Of a stretch of 64,000 bases of DNA, positions 1 through 8,023 are shown one piece after another. Made by a program: the position numbers and the translations under genes. Source of the stretch: Clostridium sp. (GTDB taxonomy: Bacteria > Bacillota > Clostridia > Clostridiales > Clostridiaceae). The number at the start of each line of letters is the position of its first letter. The stretch's first letter is position 1. The DNA lies in NCBI RefSeq assembly GCF_016650035.1, contig NZ_JAENWM010000003.1, positions 1 to 64,000 on the forward strand, read 5' to 3'. The notes below the pieces were generated by a model, which was not told where the DNA came from, did not search any database, and saw nothing but the letters and a program-made list of their open reading frames with translations.

Positions 1-806
1 AGCGTATTTAAATCTGTTCCACTCTGATATTCTAGTGTAGCAAAAGTGCGTCTTAGAACATGAACTAGCATGTCTGTATCACCATCTGCCTTTAATCCTG
101 CTTTATCAATAGCATTCTTTAACATATTTTGTACTGTACTCTTACTAATTCTAAGTTTTCTTTCCGATAAAAATAATGCATCCGATTCAATTTGTGGTCT
201 TTGTAGTAAATATTCTTTTAGTATTAGTTTAAGTTTAGAATTTAAATATACTCTCCTTTCCTTGTTCCCCTTCCCCATTATTGTTAAGTTATTATCATCT
301 ACACAATTTACATTTAATTTTACTAATTCTGCTAATCTTAAGCCAGTATTAAGAAATAAAATTATTATTGCTTTATCTCTTATTAAGTTTCTCTTACCTA
401 CACTATCTATTAATTTCTTGCAATCTTCTATTTCAAAATATTTTCTAACTCTTTTAGGAATAGTAGGGAGTTCTTCAATTTCAAGTATTACATTATTCTT
501 TACTAGTTTAATTCTCTTACAATATCCAAAGAATGATTTTAATGCAGATATTTTATTTTGTTTAGTTCCATTTGAGCAGCCTGATATTCTTTTACCATCT
601 TTATCAAGAATTAAATTTATACTACTTAAATATTTATCAATATGCTCTAAATTTACTTTTTTTATAGATTCTCTGGTTAAACTAAAATAATTATCTTTCA
701 TATACTTTATAAATAAATTTGTAGCACTCTTATATTGTTCAATAGTTCCTACACTTTTTCCAATTGATCCATTTAAATATTCTAAATAATCATCTATTAA
801 CAACAT
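1..806 (-). CDS. Tyrosine recombinase/integrase, C-terminus cut by window edge
   Basis: Reading leftward from an ATG at 804-806, preceded by an AAGGAGTG ribosome site, gives about 268 residues before the window ends. The N-terminal part looks like a SAM-like core-binding domain. The catalytic domain shows the first arginine in TGLRLAEL, the beta-hairpin lysine region GKGNKER and the HxxR box as HVLRRTFAT, where the usual second His is Arg. The Tyr nucleophile lies beyond the window. Family role: site-specific integration, excision or dimer resolution. It overlaps the small gene upstream by 17 bases and so is probably co-transcribed with it, downstream of the SOS-box promoter at 1.62-1.67 kb. 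An XerC/D-like resolvase for a plasmid-like prophage is an alternative to a true integrase. Confidence 0.93.
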   Translation of the reverse strand, partial: MLLIDDYLEYLNGSIGKSVGTIEQYKSATNLFIKYMKDNYFSLTRESIKKVNLEHIDKYLSSINLILDKDGKRISGCSNGTKQNKISALKSFFGYCKRIKLVKNNVILEIEELPTIPKRVRKYFEIEDCKKLIDSVGKRNLIRDKAIIILFLNTGLRLAELVKLNVNCVDDNNLTIMGKGNKERRVYLNSKLKLILKEYLLQRPQIESDALFLSERKLRISKSTVQNMLKNAIDKAGLKADGDTDMLVHVLRRTFATLEYQSGTDLNT

Positions 807-951
807 TTATATCCACACTCCTTGTAATCTTTTTTACTATAAATTTATAAGCTACTATTAATAATATTATTGTTAACTTCACCGCATGATATATTAAATA
901 AAATACACCTGCTACTGCTATAAATACAAACATGACTGGATGATTCTCCAT
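790..951 (-). CDS. Small membrane protein, 53 aa
   Basis: The ATG follows a strong AGGAGG at good spacing. The product has one long hydrophobic stretch (about residues 6-38) and a basic C-terminus, so it is a likely single-pass membrane protein. The 3' end overlaps the recombinase start, suggesting translational coupling. Function is not recognised; holin-like or membrane-anchoring roles are possible but unsupported. Confidence 0.7.
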   Translation of the reverse strand: MENHPVMFVFIAVAGVFYLIYHAVKLTIILLIVAYKFIVKKITRSVDINVVNR

Positions 952-1035
952 TTTTGTTTCCTCCTGTGATTATATTATTATTATATCCATAATTCTTTTT
1001 TCTATGCGTTATTGTTTAATTCTTTTTTCGACATA

Positions 1036-1365
1036 TTAATTATATAATCCGAGTAATTTAAATGTATTCGTAATTCTTGTTAGTTTATTATTTCTGTGTC
1101 CTAATTGTTCTCGTTGGTCGTGACTACTAATTGCCTCAAAGATATTGTGTAAATTCTTGTGTTTACCTTGAAAGTGGAATCTTGAGCAACCATAGAAATT
1201 CTGATGTTCTAGTGTTATTCTTCTTCCATTGTGTTCTACATCTAATATATACCATGTATCTCTTTTGCTGTGTATTCTAATGTATTCTCCTATCTTATCA
1301 AAGGAAAAACTGTGCAGTTCACACAGCTCCCTAAGCTCTGACCTATCCATTTCTTCTACTTCCAT
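1036..1365 (-). CDS. Hypothetical protein, 109 aa
   Basis: A soluble, charged protein with no recognised family. Two ATGs compete. The upstream one at 1374 sits directly on the AAAGGA ribosome site, so the internal ATG ending at 1365, 8 bases from it, is the better start (product begins MEVEEMDRSEL). It contains several His and Cys residues in the middle (YGCSRFHFQGKHKN), but no clear metal motif. It belongs to the leftward accessory operon between the SOS-box promoter and the recombinase. Confidence 0.7.
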   Translation of the reverse strand: MEVEEMDRSELRELCELHSFSFDKIGEYIRIHSKRDTWYILDVEHNGRRITLEHQNFYGCSRFHFQGKHKNLHNIFEAISSHDQREQLGHRNNKLTRITNTFKLLGLYN

Positions 1366-1417
1366 TATTATCATTCCTTTCTTATAATTTGAATATTGCT
1401 CTTAATAATTTTACAAT

Positions 1418-1594
1418 TCAAGCTATATGTTTCTTCCATTCTAGTTTTAAATTATTAATTCTCTTTGTGGCTGTTTCTAATTTAATTGGATCTGTTTCTC
1501 TCTTTAATATCTCTTTATGATATAGTAAAGCATTTAAAATATTCATTCCTTCAAAATCCTTTACTGCTGGTATTTTCAATCCTTTTATACTCAT
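1418..1594 (-). CDS. Hypothetical small helical protein, 58 aa
   Basis: First gene after the SOS-box promoter. The ATG ending at 1594 follows a GGGGGG run at 7-base spacing; the ATGs further upstream lie inside that ribosome site and are unlikely. The product (MSIKGLKIPAVKDFEGMN...) is short and helical with a basic C-terminus. No family recognised. Its position makes it the most directly LexA-controlled gene in the window. Confidence 0.7.
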   Translation of the reverse strand: MSIKGLKIPAVKDFEGMNILNALLYHKEILKRETDPIKLETATKRINNLKLEWKKHIA

Positions 1595-1621
1595 TTTATT
1601 TCCCCCCATCATAATTTATTA

Positions 1622-1667
1622 GAACAAGTGTTCTTATATTGTATCACCACATAATATCATTTGTCAA
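1622..1667 (-). promoter_or_regulatory. Leftward promoter with LexA (SOS) box
   Basis: On the minus strand TTGACA (1662-1667) and TACAAT (1638-1643) are separated by 18 bases, a consensus housekeeping promoter. Directly downstream, over the expected transcription start, is the palindrome GAACAAGTGTTC (1622-1633), extended to 14 bp as AGAACAAGTGTTCT. This matches the Gram-positive LexA/DinR consensus GAAC-N4-GTTC exactly. Inference: DNA damage induces the operon 1594 to 1, which includes the recombinase. Confidence 0.8.
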
Positions 1668-1781
1668 ATAATTCTTTAATAATGATAAGCTTTACATTTA
1701 TACTTTATACAATATACGTATTATTTGACTAATAGTTTCATATATTGTATAATAAATCCTATTTATATATACTGTTCTTTT

Positions 1782-1825
1782 AATATAACAATTGGCTGTT
1801 AGTATACAAATAATGTTGTTATATT
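1782..1825. terminator. Possible hairpin after HNH gene
   Basis: Ten-base arms AATATAACAA (1782-1791) and TTGTTATATT (1816-1825) form an inverted repeat at the 3' end of the leftward HNH gene. There is no clear T-run, so termination is only a possibility. Confidence 0.3.
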
Positions 1826-2453
1826 AAGAAACTAGTTGAAGCTTTGCAATATTTCCTATATTCATCTTACTTCTTAATTCTTTTGTAGTATCTTCTATTA
1901 ATTCTTCATATATTATTTTTAATTCCTCATTGTGATTCTTAATAGCTTCTTTTAGCTTATATAATTTATTACATTCTATTCTCAATGCTGATTTTTCATT
2001 TAATGCGTCTTTTAACTCTTTACATAATAGATACCCCTCACTAGCTGAGAATATCATGTCTGAAATACAATTTTCAATATCTTTTATTTCTGCACTTTTA
2101 TGACTTAATTCTTTATTTAATTCTGTATACTTAGTTTCTATATTATCGTTAACTTCTATCATAGTTTTTAACATTTTAATTGTAGTATCTTTATCAATAC
2201 TTAGTGTTACTGCTTTTAAATAATCTGTATATTCTTCTATAGTCATATCTGATTTATCTTTATTACATTTGCTGCAGGCTATTACAAGATTGTCGTTTGT
2301 AGTCTTTCCACCTCTGGAATATGGTATCTTATGATCCACTGTAACGTCTTTATCAATTAAATGTTTCCCACAATATTCACATATATTCTTACTTTTTGAT
2401 TTAAAATCTCTAATAATTTTCTGTTCATCTTGAGTATATAATCGTCTACACAT
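1824..2453 (-). CDS. HNH endonuclease with coiled-coil tail, 209 aa
   Basis: The N-terminal HNH domain has paired zinc ligands C25/C28 (CEYC) and C60/C63 (CSKC), the DH catalytic pair at D40-H41 and N55 before the second Cys pair. Residues 90-209 are rich in E, K and L with long helical runs, probably a coiled coil. The domain is typical of free-standing homing or phage nucleases that nick DNA using a single metal ion. A good ribosome site (AGGGGG) precedes the ATG. Biological target unknown; the long helical tail is unusual for a minimal homing enzyme. Confidence 0.85.
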   Translation of the reverse strand: MCRRLYTQDEQKIIRDFKSKSKNICEYCGKHLIDKDVTVDHKIPYSRGGKTTNDNLVIACSKCNKDKSDMTIEEYTDYLKAVTLSIDKDTTIKMLKTMIEVNDNIETKYTELNKELSHKSAEIKDIENCISDMIFSASEGYLLCKELKDALNEKSALRIECNKLYKLKEAIKNHNEELKIIYEELIEDTTKELRSKMNIGNIAKLQLVS

Positions 2454-2468
2454 TTGTAATCCCCCTAA

Positions 2469-2681
2469 TTAATTTATTATTTTTTTAGCAGCTATTACAA
2501 ATACTTTATTATCTTTATCAACATCTATAATGTAATTTAATCCTAATTCTTTTAATGCTCCAGTGACTTCTGTTTCTTCTTCTTTATCAATTCTACATAT
2601 TCCATAATAGATAAAAACTTTCAATTGATTATACCAATTTTCTTTATCATATTTTAATTTTCTAATATTTAAGTTTTCCAT
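2469..2681 (-). CDS. Hypothetical protein, 70 aa
   Basis: Clear AAGGAGG-type site before the ATG. Mixed alpha/beta composition ending in a beta-rich segment (NKVFVIAAKK). It lies 15 bases upstream of the HNH gene in the same operon. No family recognised. Confidence 0.65.
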   Translation of the reverse strand: MENLNIRKLKYDKENWYNQLKVFIYYGICRIDKEEETEVTGALKELGLNYIIDVDKDNKVFVIAAKKIIN

Positions 2682-2696
2682 AATATATCCTCCTTA

Positions 2697-2837
2697 TTAT
2701 TTGCAACTCTTTAATAAAGTATTTTTAGTATTATAATAATTAGTCCATATTAAAGTTTCCTCTTGATTACTGGAAAGAGTTTTAATAGACTTCTTTTGTT
2801 TATTTGTGAGTCCTGATTTATTAAATAGATTAAACAT
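2697..2837 (-). CDS. Hypothetical small basic protein, 46 aa
   Basis: ATG at 2835-2837 preceded by AAGGATGG. The product begins MFNLFNKSGLTNKQKKS and is basic and soluble. It is part of a chain of closely spaced tiny leftward genes, each with its own ribosome site. No family recognised. Confidence 0.55.
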   Translation of the reverse strand: MFNLFNKSGLTNKQKKSIKTLSSNQEETLIWTNYYNTKNTLLKSCK

Positions 2838-2853
2838 TATTACACCATCCTTT

Positions 2854-2937
2854 TTATTGAGTTGATATTATAAACGCTACAATACACCACATGTATAGAG
2901 CTTCTATGATTAGATATAATTCAATACGTTTATTCAT
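2854..2937 (-). CDS. Small membrane peptide, 27 aa
   Basis: ATG at 2935-2937 follows a perfect AGGAGG. The peptide MNKRIELYLIIEALYMWCIV plus a short tail is a single hydrophobic helix with a basic N-terminus. Tiny membrane peptides of this kind are common in phage accessory arms. Function unknown. Confidence 0.5.
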   Translation of the reverse strand: MNKRIELYLIIEALYMWCIVAFIISTQ

Positions 2938-2953
2938 CTTATAACCTCCTGGA

Positions 2954-3052
2954 TTAGCTATGCAATATTCGTATAACTTCTTTTACTTTTACATCTCCAA
3001 ATATTAATATTATTAATTCTATTCTGTTTTTAATATCTTTAACTTTTATCAT
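2954..3052 (-). CDS. Hypothetical peptide, 32 aa
   Basis: ATG at 3050-3052 preceded by AAGGAGG. The sequence alternates basic and hydrophobic residues (MIKVKDIKNRIELIILIFGD...), suggesting an amphipathic helix. It is 16 bases upstream of the 27-aa membrane peptide. Function unknown. Confidence 0.45.
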   Translation of the reverse strand: MIKVKDIKNRIELIILIFGDVKVKEVIRILHS

Positions 3053-3131
3053 GTCATAACCTCCTTAAGTATTGTATAGTTGTAGCTTTCTTATAGAGCC
3101 TGAGAAGAACATAAAAGCTTCTTAGGTATAA

Positions 3132-3293
3132 TTACATTGTTAAAGACTCATCTTCCCACCATTCTCTTATATCGTAATAATCTATATAGTAGAATTCTTC
3201 TAGTGTAGGTAAATAATGATATAATTTTCCCTTAATATTTATAATTGGAATAAGTTTTTTATGACTAGAATTTCTATTTAATCTTACGTTCAA
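3132..3293 (-). CDS. Hypothetical protein, 53 aa, TTG start
   Basis: The TTG at 3291-3293 is 8 bases downstream of AGGTG, the only start matching a ribosome site. The acidic, aromatic C-terminus (FYYIDYYDIREWWEDE) is notable. No family recognised. About 80 bases separate it from the next small gene to the left. Confidence 0.5.
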   Translation of the reverse strand: MNVRLNRNSSHKKLIPIINIKGKLYHYLPTLEEFYYIDYYDIREWWEDESLTM

Positions 3294-3500
3294 TTATTTT
3301 TCACCTCTTTTCTAATGTTATTCTTTAATAGTCGTGTTTGAATATAGTTTTACAAGCCATATGGTAATGCTGTAGGCATGTTAAGGTATTTATAGTATAA
3401 TTGTATTGATTATAATTATGTGTCTTATATGACCTCTTAGCATTGGTGTATGGGAGAGGCTTATTAAGGTATAAACCTCTTAGAAAACCTTTAATGTTAA

Positions 3501-3853
3501 TTAATTTCTTGTCCAGTTTATATCTAATGTTAAAAAATCATCATACATAAATTCAGTTATAGTAATATTAAATAAGCTTTCTAAATATTCTTCTATTTCT
3601 TTCTTATTTTCTTTAGATATTGGAATGATATGTTTAATTCATCTTCGCAGCTTTCCATTATTTTATTATTCATTTCTAATTCTATACCATATTCATAATC
3701 GTAAAAATTATCATCTTCAAACTCTTTTATATCTTCTATGGCTGCTTCTGTGTTATCATCGTATAGTTTGTATATCATTCCTTTGTCATTATCCTTATAG
3801 GCTTGTATAGCCTCTTCTATAGTTAATTTTTTCATACCTTTATATTTATACAT
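3501..3853 (-). pseudogene. Frameshifted small gene (two reading frames joined)
   Basis: The leftward ORF starts at the ATG ending at 3853 (AAGGATGG site; product MYKYKGMKKLTIEEAIQ...). It reads sensibly to about position 3630 and then ends in a poor tail. The -1 frame from the same point continues with protein-like sequence (PISKENKKEIEEYLES...) and stops at 3501. Removing one AT from the ATAT at 3628-3631 would restore a single frame, so a two-base slippage mutation, or a sequence error, is likely. Further downstream a TTTTTTA heptamer (3531-3537) lies in frame and the -1 frame beyond it is open to about 3330. Acidic hypothetical protein, no family. Confidence 0.55.
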
Positions 3854-3870
3854 TAAATACACCATCCTTA

Positions 3871-3894
3871 TAATATTATTGTTTAGTTGTTATT
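3871..3894 (-). repeat. Copy of recurrent leader motif (minus strand)
   Basis: On the minus strand this reads AACAACTAAACAATAATA and then leads into AAGGATGG and the gene at 3853. It matches the ACAATTAAACAATAA motif seen upstream of many genes in the right arm, and shows that both arms share it. Confidence 0.5.
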
Positions 3895-3927
3895 AGTATA
3901 CCACAATTATATAATATTATTCAATTA

Positions 3928-4104
3928 TTAAGATATCATTTTTAAAATTTCTGTTTCTTGTTCCTGAGTTAACCATATAACTTTCTTACCATCTTTAATA
4001 AACATTCCTAATTTATCAGTATAAACTATTTTAAGCTTATTGTTATATTCTGCATAGATATTTATATTTCTTATACCTTTAGCAAAACTTGATATATTAT
4101 TCAT
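3928..4104 (-). CDS. Hypothetical protein, 58 aa
   Basis: ATG at 4102-4104 after AAGGAG. The product MNNISSFAKGIRNINIYAEY... looks like a small alpha/beta protein with a basic patch (KDGKKVIW). No family recognised. Confidence 0.55.
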   Translation of the reverse strand: MNNISSFAKGIRNINIYAEYNNKLKIVYTDKLGMFIKDGKKVIWLTQEQETEILKMIS

Positions 4105-4135
4105 TGTTTCAACTCCTTATTATAAACTTAGGGTT

Positions 4136-4368
4136 TTATATGAACTCAACTATTTCAAATTTATCGTTTTTATAAGCTCCCATAATTTTTAATAATTTTG
4201 TTAAGCTTGCTTGTGCTTGACTAGGTTTATTAAAAAAGAACCTTTTGCATTTTTTTTATCTTCTAGCACTGATTTTTCATTAAACCAAAATGTATTACAT
4301 TTTTTCCACCCATTTACAAGATAATAAATACCTTCACTACTTATACATTTTATTGTGTATTTTGTCAT
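4136..4368 (-). pseudogene. Frameshifted small gene near an A8 run
   Basis: The ORF starts at ATG 4366-4368 after AGGAGG and runs MTKYTIKCISSEGIYYLVN... In the zero frame it stops at 4201. The -1 frame continues convincingly to a stop at 4136 (FFNKPSQAQASLTKLLK...). Two explanations fit: loss of one base in the A8 homopolymer (T8 on the plus strand, 4250-4257), or -1 slippage at the in-frame heptamer T TTT TTA (plus-strand 4231-4237). Homopolymer change or error is the simpler reading. Function unknown. Confidence 0.55.
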
Positions 4369-4418
4369 TTCAATATACCTCCTAAATTTTAGATATAATT
4401 CAGCTTTTATAAGATTGA

Positions 4419-4634
4419 TTAATTCATTTTATTATTTATATAATACTGTGCATCAATATTTCCATCTTCAAATTTAGATAAATAATAGAATGTTCCATGT
4501 TCACAATTATTTTGTAGAAATAGTTTAGTATCTTCTGAAAGTGTGCTATATTTTTCTTCCATATCACTAATCATATTATAAATTTCTTCAAGTATTTTTA
4601 TATCTTCTGTATTTGTATCTTTCTTGTTTTCCAT
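4419..4634 (-). CDS. Hypothetical acidic protein, 71 aa
   Basis: ATG preceded by TGGAGG. Acidic helical N-terminus (DTNTEDIKILEEIYNMISDMEEK) and a Cys/His pair (NNCEHGTFYY). No family recognised; part of the small-gene operon. Confidence 0.6.
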   Translation of the reverse strand: MENKKDTNTEDIKILEEIYNMISDMEEKYSTLSEDTKLFLQNNCEHGTFYYLSKFEDGNIDAQYYINNKMN

Positions 4635-4677
4635 TTATAAACCTCCATAAAATTAAATTTTTATCTTAATAATAACA

Positions 4678-5356
4678 TTAACATATATTTACATGATAAA
4701 TTATAATAATGAGTTCTTGCACCTTTTTAAAAAATCTATAACATTTATTTCCTTCATAATCCATAGTACCATCTTTAATTTTTACATCATATCCTGAACA
4801 TTTAATAAATGTATTCTTGACTCTTTCAAAATAATTAGCAGCCACTTCTGTTATTTTTATATTATCAAATTTTACAGTATACTGAATGGCAATATCTAAA
4901 CCATTATAACCAATTTCTCTTATAGTTTCTATCACATCATTAACACCTTTTAATTTTTCTTCTAAGCCTCTTGTTGTGTTCATGCTTAATGTTATATAAG
5001 AAAGATCTCTTCCCTCTTCATCGTCTCCACCGTTACACCAGAAAAATAAATCCCAATTACTCCTATAATTCATCTTATCATGTTTATATTGATATATAAC
5101 ATATTTATTGCTTAATGCTTCTAATAGACTTTTAACTTTTAACGCTGTTTTATGTGGAATTATACTACAATGTTTATTCCATTCTTCTTTAGTCATAGCA
5201 TCATAATTTCTTTCGTTTTCTGTTTTTTCTTCATCTGTTAATAACTCCCCCGCTTATTCTTATAGAGTGAATATCTAAAATTGCATATCCTTTTTCTATT
5301 GCTAATAAATCATTACTTGATAAATAACTTTTATCTTCTCTTATCATTTTTAACAC
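4678..5356 (-). pseudogene. Frameshifted gene at a G5 run, about 226 aa if repaired
   Basis: The open frame from the ATG ending at 5196 (172 aa, MTKEEWNKHCSII...) has no proper ribosome site. Upstream of it, a GTG ending at 5356 with AAGGAGTG at 8 bases starts MLKMIREDKSYLSSNDLLAIE... and reads up to AGC GGG GGA. Removing one G from the G5 run (C5 on the plus strand, 5247-5251) joins the two exactly as ISGGELLTDEEKTENERNYD and on into the 172-aa frame. A homopolymer indel, sequence error or phase-variable tract are all possible. No family recognised. Confidence 0.6.
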
Positions 5357-5419
5357 TTTTAACACTCCTTTTATATTTATTATTTAATCGTTTAAATTTC
5401 TTATTTTACTGGATATTCT

Positions 5420-6499
5420 TTAAGCTGCTGGACTTACTCCATATTTTTCTATTAACTCACCTATAAATTTATTTATAACTTCAATACCAGTTTTTTCAAT
5501 ACTTGTCTTTAACTTCTCATATATTTCATTCTTTGTTGTTCCTGAAGTTATTTGACAACCACTCTTTATATCACTAATTGTATAACCTTTCTTTTCTTTA
5601 CATAGGAACATATTTAATCCATATTTATTTACAACTTCACCTAAACACTCTTCAAACTTAAATTCTGGAATAGTCATTAATTTATAAAATGTTTCCAATT
5701 GTACTTCTTCAGCTTCTTTTCTCTTCTTATATATTAACATTCCAGTATAGTCTCCTTGAGTTATAGTGTTTAATATTTCCATAGTTCCTTTATCTGTAGC
5801 AGGTAATATAACACCAGTAACACAACTAAAAACTTTCTTTGATGACTTGTTACCGCTCCATAGTCTGCTTTTGAGTGCTTCACGACACATAGGATTATTA
5901 ATATTATCTATTAATACAAGTAAACTATTTACATGTATTTCATTATATTGATTTATTTCATTTAAGAATATTTCTTTTGATAGTGATATTTTTAAAGTAT
6001 CTTTATAATTTTCTGCTTCAATATTTAACCACATTTTAAAGTCTTGTTTCTGCTGCTCATGGAATTCTTCTGCTTGTTTCTCTTTTAGTTCTTGATCTTC
6101 TATAGCTTTTAATTCTGCTTCAACTTTTGCAACCTCTAGTATTACATAACTATTAATATTATCTTGATTAACTAAATTATTTTCTTGTAGATATAAAGCA
6201 AAATTATATAAAGTTTTTTCTATTGTATAACTAGAATTGAATTTCCCGTCCGACTCTCTTAATTCCATATGGTATAAAGTTCTAGGTTTAGTATCAATAT
6301 CTAGTTTTCTATTATAGTGTGTTTCATTCTCTTCAATAGTCAATGAATAACCCTCTTGAAGTCTTGTAGCTGTAAATTCTTTATTAGTATATATTATTCC
6401 CTCACTTCTAATTAGTTTGTCAAGACAAGTCTCTACTCTTGATTTTTGCATAGGTGTTAAACTATTTGTAAACCCTAAATAAGTATTTTTTAAATTCAT
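5420..6499 (-). CDS. Hypothetical protein, 359 aa
   Basis: Largest gene of the left arm. Acidic and mostly helical, with a probable coiled coil around residues 120-165 (VAKVEAELKAIEDQELKEKQAEEF) and a second charged region near 270. No catalytic motif, signal peptide or membrane segment seen. Intact and preceded by AAGGAAG. Position suggests an accessory or host-takeover role, but nothing in the sequence identifies it. Confidence 0.75.
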   Translation of the reverse strand: MNLKNTYLGFTNSLTPMQKSRVETCLDKLIRSEGIIYTNKEFTATRLQEGYSLTIEENETHYNRKLDIDTKPRTLYHMELRESDGKFNSSYTIEKTLYNFALYLQENNLVNQDNINSYVILEVAKVEAELKAIEDQELKEKQAEEFHEQQKQDFKMWLNIEAENYKDTLKISLSKEIFLNEINQYNEIHVNSLLVLIDNINNPMCREALKSRLWSGNKSSKKVFSCVTGVILPATDKGTMEILNTITQGDYTGMLIYKKRKEAEEVQLETFYKLMTIPEFKFEECLGEVVNKYGLNMFLCKEKKGYTISDIKSGCQITSGTTKNEIYEKLKTSIEKTGIEVINKFIGELIEKYGVSPAA

Positions 6500-6627
6500 T
6501 ATTAATACACTTCCTTTTTATCATATTATTTAATTCAAGTAAAATCTTTATTTGAATAGATTATTATATATTTGTATAGAAGTGATCTATAAGTCACAGC
6601 TTATAATTAATCACTTCTTAGTATTAG

Positions 6628-7017
6628 TTATCTATATATAGTCATTGAAAAATCTTTTATTCTATTAAAATTTATTTCTCTTGGAACTTTCTTAGCTTGT
6701 TCTAGTATAGAAGGATATTTTTCAAATAACATTTCAATATCTATTGTTAATTCTTGAAATTCTTCTCTTGATAATTCTTTTAAATGGTTTATATCCCATT
6801 TTTTATAAAATGTATTTGCTTCTTTATATCCTTTTAATACAGTTTCTTGACATTGACCACATTGTGTATAATCTGTTTTAGATCTATTAAATATATCACA
6901 TGAAGTTGTAAAATTTGCGTTCTTATTACCTCCTAAAGTGTAATAACTAATATTAAATACCTTTGTTTTAGATAACATAAAAGTTGTATGAAATTCTTTA
7001 TTAATTATTCTAGTCAT
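6628..7017 (-). CDS. Hypothetical protein, 129 aa, CxxC motif
   Basis: The ATG overlaps the stop of the next gene by one base, so translation is coupled to the 132-aa gene. It contains a CGQC pair (TQCGQCQETV) that could bind zinc or be redox-active, and a helical C-terminal half. No family recognised. Confidence 0.7.
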   Translation of the reverse strand: MTRIINKEFHTTFMLSKTKVFNISYYTLGGNKNANFTTSCDIFNRSKTDYTQCGQCQETVLKGYKEANTFYKKWDINHLKELSREEFQELTIDIEMLFEKYPSILEQAKKVPREINFNRIKDFSMTIYR

Positions 7018-7415
7018 TATTCCGTTACCTCTCTTAGTTCGTCTGATAACTCATAGATATCTTTGTCATATATTTTCTTTAACTTATTATTAGCTCTCTG
7101 GCATCCTCTCCAGGTGCTTCTAGCTTGTCTTGAGTCCTCTTCATAACAGAACTCGTTACAGAATTCTTTATAGTCATATTCACCGCTCATTGCATCCCCT
7201 ATAAAGCAAGTAAAAGCGTCTAATATTTCTGATTTTTCTGTAATTTTTGGAGATGATATTGATGCCCAATATTCAAAACTTGTTGACGTTTTATTCTCTG
7301 TATTTGTTACTTTTACCATATGATTATTAAAATTATTTTCACTCCATGTTGCTTTTTTATCACCTTTTAAAGTTGCTTTTATCTCGAATTCTTTGAATGT
7401 AGTTTTTATACTCAT
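7017..7415 (-). CDS. Hypothetical protein, 132 aa
   Basis: The N-terminal half looks beta-rich (TTFKEFEIKATLKGDKKATW). The middle is acidic with two Cys (NEFCNEFCYEED-type spacing) and the end is helical. It is coupled to the following 129-aa gene by a one-base stop/start overlap, so the two probably act together. Function unknown. Confidence 0.7.
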   Translation of the reverse strand: MSIKTTFKEFEIKATLKGDKKATWSENNFNNHMVKVTNTENKTSTSFEYWASISSPKITEKSEILDAFTCFIGDAMSGEYDYKEFCNEFCYEEDSRQARSTWRGCQRANNKLKKIYDKDIYELSDELREVTE

Positions 7416-7513
7416 AATATATACCCCTTCACCACGATTTATAAAACGTGGATTTATATTTATTTTGATTGATAATATTTGATAGAAAAAGGAGTTTTTA
7501 CACTCCTTATATT

Positions 7514-8023
7514 TTATTCTTCGTCGTCATCTTCTCTATTGCTTATTATAGTGTCTATAGTTTCTATTATATCTTCAAACCCATTATTATTATCTATTTT
7601 CTCAAGGTTTGCTTCTAGCTCCTCGAGTTCTTCTTCAGTTAGATATTTATTGTTTGTTATAATATCATTAATAGCATAATTGTATATCATTTCATTTAAG
7701 TTGTTATATAATTGTTGTGAGTTATATTCATACCATGCCATACTTAAATTTCTTATTAAGTCATTGCTACCCTCCATTAATCCCTGGCATGAAGCTTCTT
7801 CGTATGCTCCACTACTGTGTAAATTCCAGCAATTATCACATATATCCGAGTTATACATACTAACACAATTATCTGCAACTTCTTGTATTGCATCTCCTAT
7901 ATATGTTGATCCATCATAGTTCGTAAACTCTTCTAACGTTGAAGTATCTTCTTGGTTTAAATTATTATCTACGTTATAGCTTTTTACCTCATAGTTTGTT
8001 AATAATACTAATTCATTTTTCAT
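7514..8023 (-). CDS. Hypothetical acidic protein, 169 aa
   Basis: The likely start is the ATG ending at 8023 (MKNELVLLTNYE...), 6 bases after AAAGGAGCG; the longer frame upstream lacks a ribosome site. It contains four Cys in the middle (SDICDNCWNLH and EEASCQGL) and a strongly acidic C-terminus rich in E, N and D. No family recognised. Confidence 0.7.
   Translation of the reverse strand: MKNELVLLTNYEVKSYNVDNNLNQEDTSTLEEFTNYDGSTYIGDAIQEVADNCVSMYNSDICDNCWNLHSSGAYEEASCQGLMEGSNDLIRNLSMAWYEYNSQQLYNNLNEMIYNYAINDIITNNKYLTEEELEELEANLEKIDNNNGFEDIIETIDTIISNREDDDEE

Noticed and set aside
70..690. 206-aa rightward open frame
   Set aside because: It is antisense to the tyrosine recombinase, lacks a ribosome site and has a low-complexity hydrophobic composition.
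3300..3500. Small leftward gene beyond the frameshifted gene
   Set aside because: The frame is open but has no usable start codon; it could only be reached by frameshifting, mentioned as a tentative finding.
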